Part shown: positions 9,284 to 18,344 of the stretch, in pieces
Position numbering within the stretch: the first letter of the stretch is position 1
Layout: every line of letters begins with the position of its first letter
Assembly (NCBI GenBank): GCA_017459895.1
Contig: JAFUCA010000002.1
Location: 101,559-165,558 of the forward strand
From: Bacillota bacterium
Lineage (GTDB): Bacteria; Bacillota; Clostridia; Peptostreptococcales; Anaerovoracaceae
Direction of reading: 5' to 3'
DNA length: 64,000 bases
Position numbers and translations under genes: made by a program
Notes under the pieces: model-generated
The model's database searches: none
What the model was told of the DNA's origin: nothing
The model's input: only the letters and a program-made list of their open reading frames with translations

Positions 9284-9690
9284 TTTCTGCGAAATCACAT
9301 ATTTCTCTTCAATGTTCGCAGAAACAGAATTCTGAATATCTGCTGATCCGCCTCTTTTCCGCGAACCCGCTCTTGAAAGCGACATTGTTCGCAGAAAAGA
9401 ATGATACGACCTGCCGGGATGAAGACGCATTTCCGCGATAGGTACGGATATTACAGAGCTCTTCGCAGAAAACATGGAGGGACGCTCTCAGGATAGGGAT
9501 TTTTTTCTGCGAGGAATTATAGATTTAGAGGATCTTCGAAGAAAAGATGATCATGACAGAAACAAATAAATAGTATTTCTGCGAAGATGTGCTGATATGT
9601 TTGACCCTTCGCAGAAACAGAGCTCCAGAAGATCAGCAAGCAAAAACCGTTTCCGCGAAGAATGATGAGATTATGGCATTTTCGCAGAAA
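9284..9690. repeat. Array of twelve alternating 10-bp inverted repeats, helically phased
   Basis: TTTCTGCGAA (or TTTCCGCGAA) begins at 9284, 9356, 9430, 9504, 9576 and 9650. Its reverse complement TTCGCAGAAA begins at 9315, 9388, 9462, 9535, 9608 and 9681. Start-to-start steps are 31-32 bp within a pair and 41-42 bp between pairs, and the full period is 72-74 bp. These are close to 3, 4 and 7 turns of B-DNA. The intervening sequences are all different. The 9439 and 9513 sites vary by one base at the end, and the 9535 site has TTCGAAGAAA. No gene is visible in 9080-9833. Confidence 0.9.
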
Positions 9691-9781
9691 CGGCTGATAA
9701 TCAGCCAGTACTCAGCTGATTACCACACACCCAACCAGTGGATGCCCATGCGAACCATCAGCGGGCAAACGCAGATCTGCG

Positions 9782-9811
9782 CAATCCCGCCACGCACAAT
9801 CCCGCCACGCG
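9782..9811. repeat. Short tandem repeat downstream of the ABC exporter operon
   Basis: CAATCCCGCCACGC(A/G) is repeated twice head to tail, followed by a partial third copy. A small palindrome, GGCTGATAATCAGCC, lies about 80 bases away on the array side. These are at the 3' end of the minus-strand ABC operon; I see no further function. Confidence 0.6.
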
Positions 9812-9833
9812 CGATCCTGTCTGCAGCAAACCC

Positions 9834-12236
9834 TCACTCCGCGTCCTTGAGGGCGTCGGTCATAGGGATCCGCCGGATGCGGCGCATGAGAATGAGGTTG
9901 ACCAGCCCGTAGCAGGCGAGGCCGGTGCCGATGAGGACCGGAATACCCCACGGGGCTGCGTAGAAGGTGAGCCAGCCGGTGAAGGACTGCATCATCACGT
10001 AGTAGATCACACGGATCAGGCGCAGGCCGAGAAAGCCCGACAGGATCAGGGAGATCAGCACGACGATGCCGGTCGCCCGGTTGTACAGCCGGCCGGCCTC
10101 CCGGTTGGTGTAGCCCAGGATCTTGAGCATGGAGATCGAATACGCGTTGCGCTCGGTGACCAGTTTGGCCAGCAGGTAGACCATCAGGATGAACAGGATG
10201 ATCGAGAACGCCAGGAACATGGTGAAGGCGCCGCCCATGGAGTCCTCCAGCTGATTCGATGTGGTCAGCAGATCCTCCTCCGTGATCACCGCAGCGACCT
10301 TGGAGTCCGGGACGTCGCTCAGCTCTTCATTGCAGAAGTAGCCGCTGTAATAGGTGTCCTTCAGATCGAACATCTCCCGGAACTGGTCGATGGTCATGAA
10401 CACGGCAAGAGAGGCCGGATACTCATACGCTCCCTCCGCCACCACCGAATATTTATCCGAGGTGAACTCCTCATTCAGCACCAGCTCGGTGCCGGGATCG
10501 ATGCCGTACTTATCAAAGTAGCTGTCCGAGAACAGAACGTGGTTTCCGGAAAGGCTGGCAATGCCGCCTCCGGTGTCCAGATAGATCGACTGCGGGTCGA
10601 CACCGTAGACCGTCAGCTTCTCACCCCGCTCGTTTTCCAGAGTCGTCACCGCATATTTCTCTGCGCCGGACACCTCCGTCTCCACCGGTTCCTTCAGGAT
10701 GTACTGATAATTGCAGAACTCTGACTCCAGGATCTGGGCCTTGAACTGATGCAGCAGCGGCAGGAACAGAGATCCGAACAGGAAGATCACGCTGGCGAGG
10801 AAGATCCCCGAAAACAGCAGCAGATAGGTCGACCGGTTCTGCAGCATGATCCGCAGGCGGAACCGGGTAGGAAACCGGAAGGCCGGAAGGCGCACCGCCC
10901 GGCTCTGCTTGCGCCGCTTCAGGTCCCTGCGCAGAAATGCCAGCGGCGGAAGGGACAGAGCCCTGCCGATCACGAGAAGTTCCACAAGAATGACCAGCGC
11001 GCAGGGGATCAGTGTCGTCTTCAGGAAGGCCTCCCCGCTCCAGACGGTCACATACGTCGGCAGCGAATACGAATGGTAATACATATCCGCCATGGTGTAT
11101 TTGAGCACAGTGTAGCCCAGCACATTTCCCACCAGCGCCGCCGCGGCAGTGACGATGACCGGCAGCAGGATGTAGTGCGACAGCAGCTCCTGCCGGGTAA
11201 AGCCGGAAGCCCGCAGGGTCCCGATGGTCCTGGCTTCCTGCTCGATGGTGCTGCGGGTCGTGACCGCAAAGGCAAAGGCCAGGACGATCGTCACGATGTA
11301 AAGGAACCATTCGAACATGATCTTGTCACCGCCCATGTCCTCTCCGGTGAACTGGATCGCCTGGTTGTCCTGCCGGGAGATGTAGTCCTTCAGCGGCGTC
11401 TCGGTCTCGATCGTCTCCAGATCGCCTCCGTCATCAAAGGCATCCGCCGACAGAAGCATGTTCCAGACCATGGGGCTCCAGGCGGTATCCGCGCCCAGCA
11501 TGGAATTCTCGTAGACCGTCTCCATCAGATCCTCCGCCCGGGTCCGCTGCTCATCGTCGGTCAGGGTCTGGTCCTTATATCTCCACGCGTAGGAGTAAAC
11601 CAGCCCCCCGTTGCCGAAGGACTCGAACTGTTCCTTTGTTACCAGAGCGATGCTGAAGGCAGATGCGTTGAACATCATGTCAGAGTTGTTTTTGAACATG
11701 GCGCTGTAATCCCCCAGCGCAACGAGACCCACGATGTCCAGCTTTTGCTTCTCGATCTGCAGCGCATCGCCCACGGAGATCCCGTTGTTGACGGCAAAGA
11801 GCCGGTCCAGCACGACCTCCCCCGCCTGCTGCGGCAGCCGCCCCTCCATCACGTCGGCACCGTTGATCTTCACATCGGCACCGTCCATCCGGTCCTCCAG
11901 GCGGTACAGCCGGATCGTCTTCTGCTCGCCGCCCGCCTCCGCCGTCTTATCCTTATAAAACATCTCGTGAAGTGTGACGTCCTCGTCCTCGATGTTGCGG
12001 ATGGCCCGGTTCGTCAGCTTCAGATCGCAGTTGAAATGCCCATTCTCCACGGCGAATTTCTCGAAGCTGTCGTTATAGGCTTTGATCATGCTGCCGTCGG
12101 CAACGATGAAGCCGGACACCAGACCGATCATCAGCGACATAAACAAAAACAGCGCAATATACTTCCCCAGGTCTTTTTTCAGTTCCCGGGGAATGCGCTT
12201 CATGAGGGGATTGTGTCTCTTCCTTTGGCTGCTCAT
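9834..12236 (-). CDS. FtsX/MacB-type ABC transporter permease
   Basis: 800 aa. One membrane segment near the N-terminus (KYIALFLFMSLMIGLVSGF) is followed by a large extracytoplasmic region. A first FtsX core comes next (IVTIVLAFAFAVTTRSTIEQEARTIG...LRASGF), then a second extracytoplasmic region, then a second FtsX core (TMFLAFSIILFILMVYLLAK, ISMLKILGYT). This duplicated FtsX layout is typical of Firmicutes exporters of peptides or antibiotics. It begins one base after the ATPase stop codon, so the two form an export pump. The substrate is unknown. Confidence 0.85.
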   Translation of the reverse strand: MSSQRKRHNPLMKRIPRELKKDLGKYIALFLFMSLMIGLVSGFIVADGSMIKAYNDSFEKFAVENGHFNCDLKLTNRAIRNIEDEDVTLHEMFYKDKTAEAGGEQKTIRLYRLEDRMDGADVKINGADVMEGRLPQQAGEVVLDRLFAVNNGISVGDALQIEKQKLDIVGLVALGDYSAMFKNNSDMMFNASAFSIALVTKEQFESFGNGGLVYSYAWRYKDQTLTDDEQRTRAEDLMETVYENSMLGADTAWSPMVWNMLLSADAFDDGGDLETIETETPLKDYISRQDNQAIQFTGEDMGGDKIMFEWFLYIVTIVLAFAFAVTTRSTIEQEARTIGTLRASGFTRQELLSHYILLPVIVTAAAALVGNVLGYTVLKYTMADMYYHSYSLPTYVTVWSGEAFLKTTLIPCALVILVELLVIGRALSLPPLAFLRRDLKRRKQSRAVRLPAFRFPTRFRLRIMLQNRSTYLLLFSGIFLASVIFLFGSLFLPLLHQFKAQILESEFCNYQYILKEPVETEVSGAEKYAVTTLENERGEKLTVYGVDPQSIYLDTGGGIASLSGNHVLFSDSYFDKYGIDPGTELVLNEEFTSDKYSVVAEGAYEYPASLAVFMTIDQFREMFDLKDTYYSGYFCNEELSDVPDSKVAAVITEEDLLTTSNQLEDSMGGAFTMFLAFSIILFILMVYLLAKLVTERNAYSISMLKILGYTNREAGRLYNRATGIVVLISLILSGFLGLRLIRVIYYVMMQSFTGWLTFYAAPWGIPVLIGTGLACYGLVNLILMRRIRRIPMTDALKDAE

Positions 12237-12237
12237 G

Positions 12238-12936
12238 CTACCACTCCAGGTCCGCCGCTGCTGTCTTCGTCTCGTTCGTGTATTCTTCCCGGATCTGACC
12301 GTCCCGCAGGATCACGACCCGGTCCGCCATCTCCTTGATGGCATCGTTGTGGGTCACCAGCATGACGGTGGTTCCGTATTTCTGATTGACTTCTTCGATG
12401 AGGGCAAGGATCTCCTTGGACGTTTTGTAATCCAGCGCGCCCGTCGGCTCGTCGCACAGCAGGATGTCCGGGTTCTTGATGATGGCCCGGCCGATCGCCG
12501 TCCGCTGCTGCTGTCCGCCGGAGATCTGGTTCGGGGTCTTGTCCCGGTGCTCCCACAGACCCAGCGTTTTCATCAGTTCCTCCAGCTGCAAAGGCTGGTC
12601 AGACAGGTACGCGCCGACCTCGATGTTCTCCTGCACGGTCAGGTTGGGGATCAGGTTGTAGGACTGGAACACATAGCCCAGATGGGTGCGCCGGTATTTC
12701 GAGAGCGCCTTCTCGTTCATGTGCTCGATCGTATCCCCATCGATGGAAACGCTGCCGCCGTCAACGGTTTCGATGCCGCCGATGATATTCAGCAGCGTGG
12801 ATTTGCCCGAACCGGAGGGCCCCAGCAGCACGCAGATTTTCCCGTGCTCCAGCCCGAAGCTGATGCCCCGCAGCACCTGGGTCCGGTTCTCGTTTTCACC
12901 GTATGATTTCGTCACGTCCTTCAGGTCAAGATACAT
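12238..12936 (-). CDS. ABC transporter ATP-binding protein, LolD/MacB type
   Basis: 232 aa. Walker A is GPSGSGKST, the signature is [15 protein letters not shown] and Walker B is [12 protein letters not shown], with the usual THN switch histidine. It is the first gene of a two-gene operon with the FtsX permease. A promoter and a palindromic operator lie directly upstream, so the pump is probably induced by a ligand of a MarR- or TetR-like repressor that is not encoded in this window. Confidence 0.9.
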   Translation of the reverse strand: MYLDLKDVTKSYGENENRTQVLRGISFGLEHGKICVLLGPSGSGKSTLLNIIGGIETVDGGSVSIDGDTIEHMNEKALSKYRRTHLGYVFQSYNLIPNLTVQENIEVGAYLSDQPLQLEELMKTLGLWEHRDKTPNQISGGQQQRTAIGRAIIKNPDILLCDEPTGALDYKTSKEILALIEEVNQKYGTTVMLVTHNDAIKEMADRVVILRDGQIREEYTNETKTAAADLEW

Positions 12937-12953
12937 CGTTCGCCTCGCCTTTC

Positions 12954-13005
12954 GTTAGTTAAATAAAACTAACTAAAGAATACACCTTTTCCCGGAGTTC
13001 GTCAA
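12954..13005 (-). promoter_or_regulatory. Promoter and palindromic operator of the ABC exporter operon
   Basis: On the minus strand TTGACG, a 17-bp spacer and TATTCT form the promoter. The perfect dyad GTTAGTT-6 bp-AACTAAC (12954-12973) lies immediately downstream of the -10, in the position of a repressor site. Confidence 0.7.
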
Positions 13006-13028
13006 CGAATTTGCAATTGAAGGTCTGA

Positions 13029-13262
13029 ATATGCGGAGAATCCATAACGGGCATTCGAGATCTCGCATATCCGGGAGGGGTTAAATCTCGAAAAGGCTGC
13101 CCGGATCACAGGAAGACCCTCGACAATCGCGCTCCCAGCGGGTCGTCGTTCGAGATTGTGAGGGATTCAATGCATCGAAATCTCTGACCGAGGGCAATGG
13201 CCAGCCTTTGCGGGAGGAATTTTCGAGATCTGGCCTGCCTCGGCTCCCCGAAAACTCGAAAG
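13029..13262. repeat. Cluster of short inverted repeats after the AOR operon
   Basis: This gene-free stretch contains repeated TTCGAGAT/ATCTCGAA-like words at about 13054, 13085, 13149, 13174, 13222 and 13253. It also has ATATGCG/CGCATAT arms (13029 and 13064) and a CCCTC-ACAATC/GATTGT-GAGGG pair. Two of the pairs again have a 31-bp step. The pattern is looser than at 9284-9690. An exact GCAAAGGCTGG motif (reverse strand) sits at 13201. Confidence 0.5.
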
Positions 13263-13310
13263 TTCCTTTCCCGGTCGCCGGCAGCCGAGCGCTTTCAGCG
13301 GAATGGAACC

Positions 13311-15455
13311 TTACAACCGGATCTGCTTGCCCGTGCGTTCGAAGGTGTAGCCTCCCAGCCTTTGCACGCGGGCGCGGAAGGCGTCTGATCCCAGCACCTC
13401 CAGGAACGCCTGCACATGGGGAAGCTGCAGGTACTCCTCCGGAATTGCGAAGTCGTACTCCTCGTCGGCGATGGGAATGAAGTCCAGGTCCATGGCCTTT
13501 GCCGCGGACAGGATCCCCATGCCGGCGTCACAGCTGTCCCCGGCAACGGCCGCCGCCACCGCCATGTGGGTGGTCGCTTCCCGCTCGTATCCGTTGATCT
13601 GCTCCGGCGCAATGCCCAGCTGCTTCAGCCGGTAGTCAAACAGCACCCGCGTTCCAGCGCCCCGCTGCCGGTTGATAAAGCGCAAAGGCTGGTCCTGTCC
13701 GGATCCGCCCGCTCGCGCCGCCAGATCCTCGATGCCCCGGATCCCCAGTGGATTCCCCTTCTTGACCATGATGCCCTGGGTGCGGCCGACGCCCTTGACC
13801 AGAATGATCCCGCTGCCAAACTGCTTTCGCAGGATCGGAAGATTGTAGGTGCCGGTCTCTTCATCCAGCAGATGCGTCGGCGCGATGTGGCATTCCCCCC
13901 GTTTCAGCGCCATCAGACCGCCCATGCTGCCGACATGGGTGCTGGAGAGAAAGGTCCCCGGATAAAGATTCGGCATCAGATCCGCCATCACATCCAGGAT
14001 CAGATCGTGACTGCCGATGACCACCGCGGTGCGCTCCACTTCCTTCAGATTGCGATAGAGGCGGATCCGGACGGGTTCTCCCGCTTCGACGCCCTCGCTT
14101 TCCTGGGGGATGACGCAGAATCCATCCGCCCGTACCAGGGACATGGCCGCGCCGGCGCCCCTGGCCAGCGGTGCCGCTACAAACCGGCCTCCGACCTTGC
14201 CGACCTTGACCCGGACATACTCCCGGTGTTTCAGACTGCTGACCAGCCGCCGCGAGATCACCGCATCAATGGCTGCGTCGTCCGATGACCGATCCGCCGC
14301 CTCCGCCGCCGAAGCCGCCGCCTTCTCTGTAAGGCTCCGGGCTGCCATTTCCCCGGCCGCCGGCCGTCCAGCCATCTGCCGGCCCGCCATCCGCTCGATC
14401 AGCGGCCGCACAAAGGTGTCGAAGCCGATGTAGGCAGAAACCGGATAGCCGGGCAGACCGATGACCGGCTTTCCTTCAGCGATGGCCAGAATCACCGGCT
14501 TTCCGGGCTTGATCGCAACCCCGTGAACGATCACCTTGCCCAGCTCCCGCAGCACATGAACGGTATAGTCGTCCCGTCCCGCGGAGGATCCGGCATTGAC
14601 GATCACCATGTCATGGTCTTTCACGGCCTGCCGCACGGCATCCCGGATCACTTCGTAGCTGTCCTTCAGCACCGGGTAGCGGCATCCGATGCCTCCGGCT
14701 TCTGTCACCATGTTTTCGAACATGCGGGAATTGGACTCGATGATCGCGCCGCCCGCGATCAGAGTATCGGTATCCGGGGAGGCGCCGTTCAGTTCCTCCG
14801 GCTCCACGATCTCATCTCCGGTGGGAAAGACCGCGACCTTCGGACGGCGGATGACCCGGATCTCTGTGATCCCCGCGGAAAGAAGCACGCCGATATCGAT
14901 GGCCTGGATCCGGTGTTTCCCCGGAAGGATCATCTCTCCGGCGACAATATCCTCTCCCACCGGGCGGATGTGCTGCCACGGAGCCGCGCTGGCCGTGATG
15001 CGCACCCTGGCGGGAGCATCGGGCCGAGTCGGAGCACCAGACCGGGCGGGAGCATCGGGCTGAATCAGAGCATCCGCCTCCGCCGGCGCTGCCGCCGGAT
15101 CCTCCGGCTCCAGCTCCACGACGTCCTCTGCCATGATCACCGCATCGTAAGGCGCGTGGACCGGATCGCCCGTATCCACCACGACAAAATCCTCTCCCTC
15201 GGTCAGAACCAGCGGCGCGGTCTGCATCGCTCCTTCGGTGCGGGACGCGATCACCGCAATGCCATCCATCGCGCTGGCATTGAACAGGGGAGAACTGACC
15301 TTCGCGTAGATCGCTTCCTTCGTGATCCGATGGAGCGCATCCTTCACCGGGATCGTTTCATACTGCGGTTCACACAGTCCTTCCAGGGCTTCCATGTACC
15401 GGCGGATCGCTTCCTCCACCGGCACGGTATCCAGATATAAGTTTCTTTTTCCCAT
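13311..15455 (-). CDS. MoeA-like molybdopterin protein fused to a periplasmic-binding-like domain
   Basis: 714 aa, about 300 longer than plain MoeA. Residues about 1-460 carry the MoeA landmarks SPLFNASAMDGIAV, VFPTGDEIVEPEE, VIVNAGSSAGRDDYT, GVAIKPGKPVILA and GLPGYPVSAYIGFD. Residues about 485-714 form a PBP-like domain found fused to MoeA in anaerobes (VIGSHDLILDVMADLM, STHVGSMGGLMALKRGE, RQRGAGTRVLFDY, YEREATTHMAVAAAV). The MoeA half would catalyse metal insertion into adenylylated pterin. The second half could sense molybdate, tungstate or cofactor (inference). A low-complexity Ala/Pro/Asp insertion lies near residues 100-130. It is the last gene of the AOR operon, 14 bases after MoeA. 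Confidence 0.85.
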   Translation of the reverse strand: MGKRNLYLDTVPVEEAIRRYMEALEGLCEPQYETIPVKDALHRITKEAIYAKVSSPLFNASAMDGIAVIASRTEGAMQTAPLVLTEGEDFVVVDTGDPVHAPYDAVIMAEDVVELEPEDPAAAPAEADALIQPDAPARSGAPTRPDAPARVRITASAAPWQHIRPVGEDIVAGEMILPGKHRIQAIDIGVLLSAGITEIRVIRRPKVAVFPTGDEIVEPEELNGASPDTDTLIAGGAIIESNSRMFENMVTEAGGIGCRYPVLKDSYEVIRDAVRQAVKDHDMVIVNAGSSAGRDDYTVHVLRELGKVIVHGVAIKPGKPVILAIAEGKPVIGLPGYPVSAYIGFDTFVRPLIERMAGRQMAGRPAAGEMAARSLTEKAAASAAEAADRSSDDAAIDAVISRRLVSSLKHREYVRVKVGKVGGRFVAAPLARGAGAAMSLVRADGFCVIPQESEGVEAGEPVRIRLYRNLKEVERTAVVIGSHDLILDVMADLMPNLYPGTFLSSTHVGSMGGLMALKRGECHIAPTHLLDEETGTYNLPILRKQFGSGIILVKGVGRTQGIMVKKGNPLGIRGIEDLAARAGGSGQDQPLRFINRQRGAGTRVLFDYRLKQLGIAPEQINGYEREATTHMAVAAAVAGDSCDAGMGILSAAKAMDLDFIPIADEEYDFAIPEEYLQLPHVQAFLEVLGSDAFRARVQRLGGYTFERTGKQIRL

Positions 15456-15469
15456 CGATTCCTCTCCTG

Positions 15470-16720
15470 CTACAGCGGGATCACTTCCACCGTTTCTCCT
15501 TTTTTCAGTCCTTCTTTATCCGCCGGAATCATCACGTAGCCGTCGGCCTTCGACAGGACGCCGATCAACCCGGAAGCTCCCAGCAGGGGCCGGGCAAGAT
15601 CATCGGGCGCAGGTCCGGTAGCTGCGGTATCCGCCGGAATCAGCTGCACCATCTGGCAGACCGTCCGGCCGCTTCCCCCCGGCACGTTGACCTCCATCCG
15701 GGCGAAGCGGCCGCGGGGGGGACAAACCCCCATCTTCTTCCGGAGCAGCCACAGCACCAGCAGATCAAACACCATCATGGCCGCGGCCGGATGTCCCGGG
15801 AGCCCGACCAGAAGCGTTCCCCTCGGCTCATCAAACCCCAGGATCGTCGGCTTTCCCGGTTTGATCCGGATCCCATGGGTAAACACCCCCGGCGATGCCA
15901 GCGCGTCGATGGTCTGTGCCGTATAATCCGCCCGGCCTTTGCTGCTGCCGCCGCTTAAGACCACGATGTCGCTGTCTGCCGTCGCACCGGAAACTGCCTC
16001 CCGCAGCACCTGCGCATCGTCCGCAAGCCGCGCCATCCGGCGGACGGGGATCTGCCACCTTCCGCACTGGGCCGCAATGCCGTAGGTGTTAATATCATAA
16101 ACCTGTCCGGGCTGTTTCGCCTCCCCCGGATCCACCAGCTCGTTTCCGGTGGACAGAATCGTGATGGAGGGCATCTCATATACGGACACCTGCCGCAGGC
16201 CGACCGAAGCCAGCACCCCGATGTCTGCCGGAGCAAGCCGCCTCCCTGCCTCCAGCAGCACCTCCCCGGCCCGGGCATCCTCGCCGGTCTGAATGACATT
16301 CCTTCCCGGGCTCACCGCGCTGTAGACCGCGATGGTCGCCGCATCGAAGCTTTCCGCATGCTCCACCATGACCATGGCGTCCGCGCCCTCCGGCAGCATC
16401 CCTCCGGTGGGCACGTACATGCATTCCCCGGCAGAGATCTCTCCCGGCGCAGGATGACCAATGCTTACCTCGCCGCGCACCTCCAGAAAACAGGGGATGC
16501 TTTCCCCCGCGCCCTGGGTATCCTTCGCCCGCACCGCGTATCCATCCACCGTGGATTTCCTGAAGTCGGGCACATCAAGACCGGCCCGCACCGGCCGGGC
16601 CAGAACCCTGCCGCAAGCCTCCTCGATCGCGACATCCTCTGCCCGCAGTTCCAGCCTTTGGGCGGCGTGAAGCAGCTTCTGCCGCGCCTGCTCCAGGGTA
16701 TCCGTCTCCAGAAACTTCAT
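15470..16720 (-). CDS. moeA: Molybdopterin molybdenum/tungsten transferase MoeA
   Basis: 416 aa, the usual MoeA length. Landmarks are PDFRKSTVDGYAVRA near residue 50, ILSTGNELVDPGEA, DIVVLSGGSSKGRADYT, GIRIKPGKPTILG and VGLPGHPAAAMMVFD. MoeA inserts the metal into the dithiolene of adenylylated molybdopterin. A second, fused MoeA follows directly, and the operon serves an AOR-family enzyme. One of the two may therefore be specific for tungsten, as proposed for MoeA paralogues elsewhere (inference). The gene has GGAGGTAAC-ATG and begins one base after the MobB stop. Confidence 0.9.
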   Translation of the reverse strand: MKFLETDTLEQARQKLLHAAQRLELRAEDVAIEEACGRVLARPVRAGLDVPDFRKSTVDGYAVRAKDTQGAGESIPCFLEVRGEVSIGHPAPGEISAGECMYVPTGGMLPEGADAMVMVEHAESFDAATIAVYSAVSPGRNVIQTGEDARAGEVLLEAGRRLAPADIGVLASVGLRQVSVYEMPSITILSTGNELVDPGEAKQPGQVYDINTYGIAAQCGRWQIPVRRMARLADDAQVLREAVSGATADSDIVVLSGGSSKGRADYTAQTIDALASPGVFTHGIRIKPGKPTILGFDEPRGTLLVGLPGHPAAAMMVFDLLVLWLLRKKMGVCPPRGRFARMEVNVPGGSGRTVCQMVQLIPADTAATGPAPDDLARPLLGASGLIGVLSKADGYVMIPADKEGLKKGETVEVIPL

Positions 16721-16721
16721 G

Positions 16722-17225
16722 TTACCTCCTCTGCTCCCATTCCGTCGCCTTCTCCTCGATCCGATCCGCCAGCGCGCTGATTTCCCGCGTGGCGTCGATC
16801 ACCGGAAGGCCGTCGTACTCCGTCAGTTCCCCGGCAATGATCCCGGAAAACGCGATCGTGTTTTCATCCCGGCGCCGGTTCAGATCCTCCGTCGTCTTCC
16901 CGGTCACGATGTTTGCGATGGGCAGTCCCGTATCCCCCTCCGTCACCAGAAAATCCTCGTTATACAGATCCAGCAGATCCCGCACCTCGACCCGCCTCTG
17001 GAAGAGCACGTCGGTTTCGCGAAGTCCGGAAATGATCACCGTGGACGCGCCAGCCTTTGCATGACGCCAGCTGTCGGTGTTCTCCTGATCCATGGCGAAC
17101 CCCTCAAAGTGCGTGTCCTTGGAACTGCCCACTGAATACCCCCGGCGGCACAGCTCCTCGATGATCCGCACGCAGGTGGTGGTTTTGCCGGTTTTCTTGA
17201 AACCCTTCACGGTAATGATCTTCAT
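16722..17225 (-). CDS. mobB: MobB-like GTP-binding protein of molybdopterin metabolism
   Basis: 167 aa from the ATG that follows GGAGG. The P-loop is GFKKTGKTTT at residues 6-15, and the family motifs FEGFAMDQENTDSWRHAKAGA and VTEGDTGLPIANIVTG are present. MobB binds GTP and assists guanylylation of the pterin cofactor. AOR enzymes carry a bis-pterin cofactor without nucleotide, so the role here may be more general. The gene lies between the E1-like gene and moeA with gaps of 13 and 1 bases. Confidence 0.85.
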   Translation of the reverse strand: MKIITVKGFKKTGKTTTCVRIIEELCRRGYSVGSSKDTHFEGFAMDQENTDSWRHAKAGASTVIISGLRETDVLFQRRVEVRDLLDLYNEDFLVTEGDTGLPIANIVTGKTTEDLNRRRDENTIAFSGIIAGELTEYDGLPVIDATREISALADRIEEKATEWEQRR

Positions 17226-17238
17226 TCCTCCAGCCTCC

Positions 17239-18246
17239 CTACAGCCCGACGTACTCGGCGTACACCGCCTTCGCCTTGGCTTCCTCGGAAGTCCCGGAGA
17301 CGATGGCCCGCCCGTCGGCAAACAGCTTGATCCCGTAGGCCCCGGTATCCAGATCCACCGTGAACCGCTTTCGCGTTACCTTCCCGCAGGACTCCCAGCG
17401 AGCGGCGATCTCATCAAAATCCACCGCTGCTGCCTGCGCCGGCACGATCTGCACTGCGTCCCTTCCGCAAAGGCTGGCGCTCTGGCTTCCGCTGACCTTG
17501 CCGTAATACTGATATTCGCCGCGGCCGCAGACCGGACAGTCCGGATTCTTCGTCACCTCCAGCGCGTCGAACTCGTTGTTCCAGAGATCAAAGGCCAGGA
17601 GCGTGCGCCGCACATCCGGGGAGCCGGTCAGAATCTTGATCGCTTCCGTGCACTGAATGGAGGCTACGATGGAGGTCAGCGTGCCCAGCACTCCCGCCGT
17701 CGCGCAGGTCTCTCCGTCCGGGACCTGCTCGTCGAACATACAGTGATAGCAGGGCGCATCCCCGCCGGGCAGAACATTCATGGTCATCCCGTAGGATGCC
17801 AGCGCGCCGCCGTAGATCCAGGGCTTGCCCAGTGCGTGACAGGCTTCATTGATGAGCAGCCGGATCTCCACGTTGTCGGTGGCGTCGATGACCAGATCCA
17901 CATCCTCGATCAGCCCTGTGATGTTGCCGCTGTTCACATCGGCAATGACCGGCTCGATGGTGATCTCTGAATTGATCTGTCCCAGAAGCTCCGCTGCCGC
18001 TGCCGCCTTCGGGGTCTGCTCCCGGGCATCCTGCTCCCGGTAGAGCATCTGCCGCTGCAGGTTGGACAGCTCCACGTAGTCCCGGTCGATGATCCGCAGA
18101 AATCCGATGCCGGCCCGCGCCAGCAGATTGGCCGAAGCGCTGCCCAGCGCCCCCAGGCCGATGACACACACGCGGCTTGCCAGCAGCTTCTGCTGGCCCT
18201 CCGCTCCGATTCCGAAAAACGCTTCCTGTCTGGAATACCGTTCCAT
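17239..18246 (-). CDS. E1-like (MoeB/ThiF/HesA) adenylyltransferase of the AOR operon
   Basis: 335 aa. The nucleotide-binding motif VIGLGALGSASANLLARAG is near residue 30, with IIDRDYVELSNLQRQ and VIDATDNVEIR after it. Two zinc-type Cys pairs, CYHC and CPVC, are present. The candidate active-site Cys lies in GETCATAGVLG. It should adenylate the C-terminal Gly-Gly of the MoaD-like protein encoded two genes upstream, loading it with sulfur for pterin dithiolene synthesis. The start is supported by GGGAGGGAGACT-ATG. Confidence 0.88.
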   Translation of the reverse strand: MERYSRQEAFFGIGAEGQQKLLASRVCVIGLGALGSASANLLARAGIGFLRIIDRDYVELSNLQRQMLYREQDAREQTPKAAAAAELLGQINSEITIEPVIADVNSGNITGLIEDVDLVIDATDNVEIRLLINEACHALGKPWIYGGALASYGMTMNVLPGGDAPCYHCMFDEQVPDGETCATAGVLGTLTSIVASIQCTEAIKILTGSPDVRRTLLAFDLWNNEFDALEVTKNPDCPVCGRGEYQYYGKVSGSQSASLCGRDAVQIVPAQAAAVDFDEIAARWESCGKVTRKRFTVDLDTGAYGIKLFADGRAIVSGTSEEAKAKAVYAEYVGL

Positions 18247-18258
18247 AGTCTCCCTCCC

Positions 18259-18315
18259 GGCCGCAGGCCTGCGGCCGTTTCCTGATAGCGCGAAGGAGCC
18301 CCGAATGCGGGCTCC
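18259..18315 (-). other. Two intercistronic hairpins ahead of the E1-like gene
   Basis: GGCCGCAGGCCTGCGGCC is an 18-bp perfect palindrome ending a few bases before the ribosome binding site. Upstream of it on the transcript, GGAGCCC/GGGGCTCC forms a second hairpin. No T-run follows either, so processing or translational control is more likely than termination. Confidence 0.5.
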
Positions 18316-18344
18316 TCCTCACGAATTGCATGATGATGTACGGT

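Noticed and set aside
9284-9690. CRISPR array
   Set aside because: Repeat units are only 10 bp, alternate in orientation, and the spacers alternate between about 21 and 32 bp. No cas genes are present.
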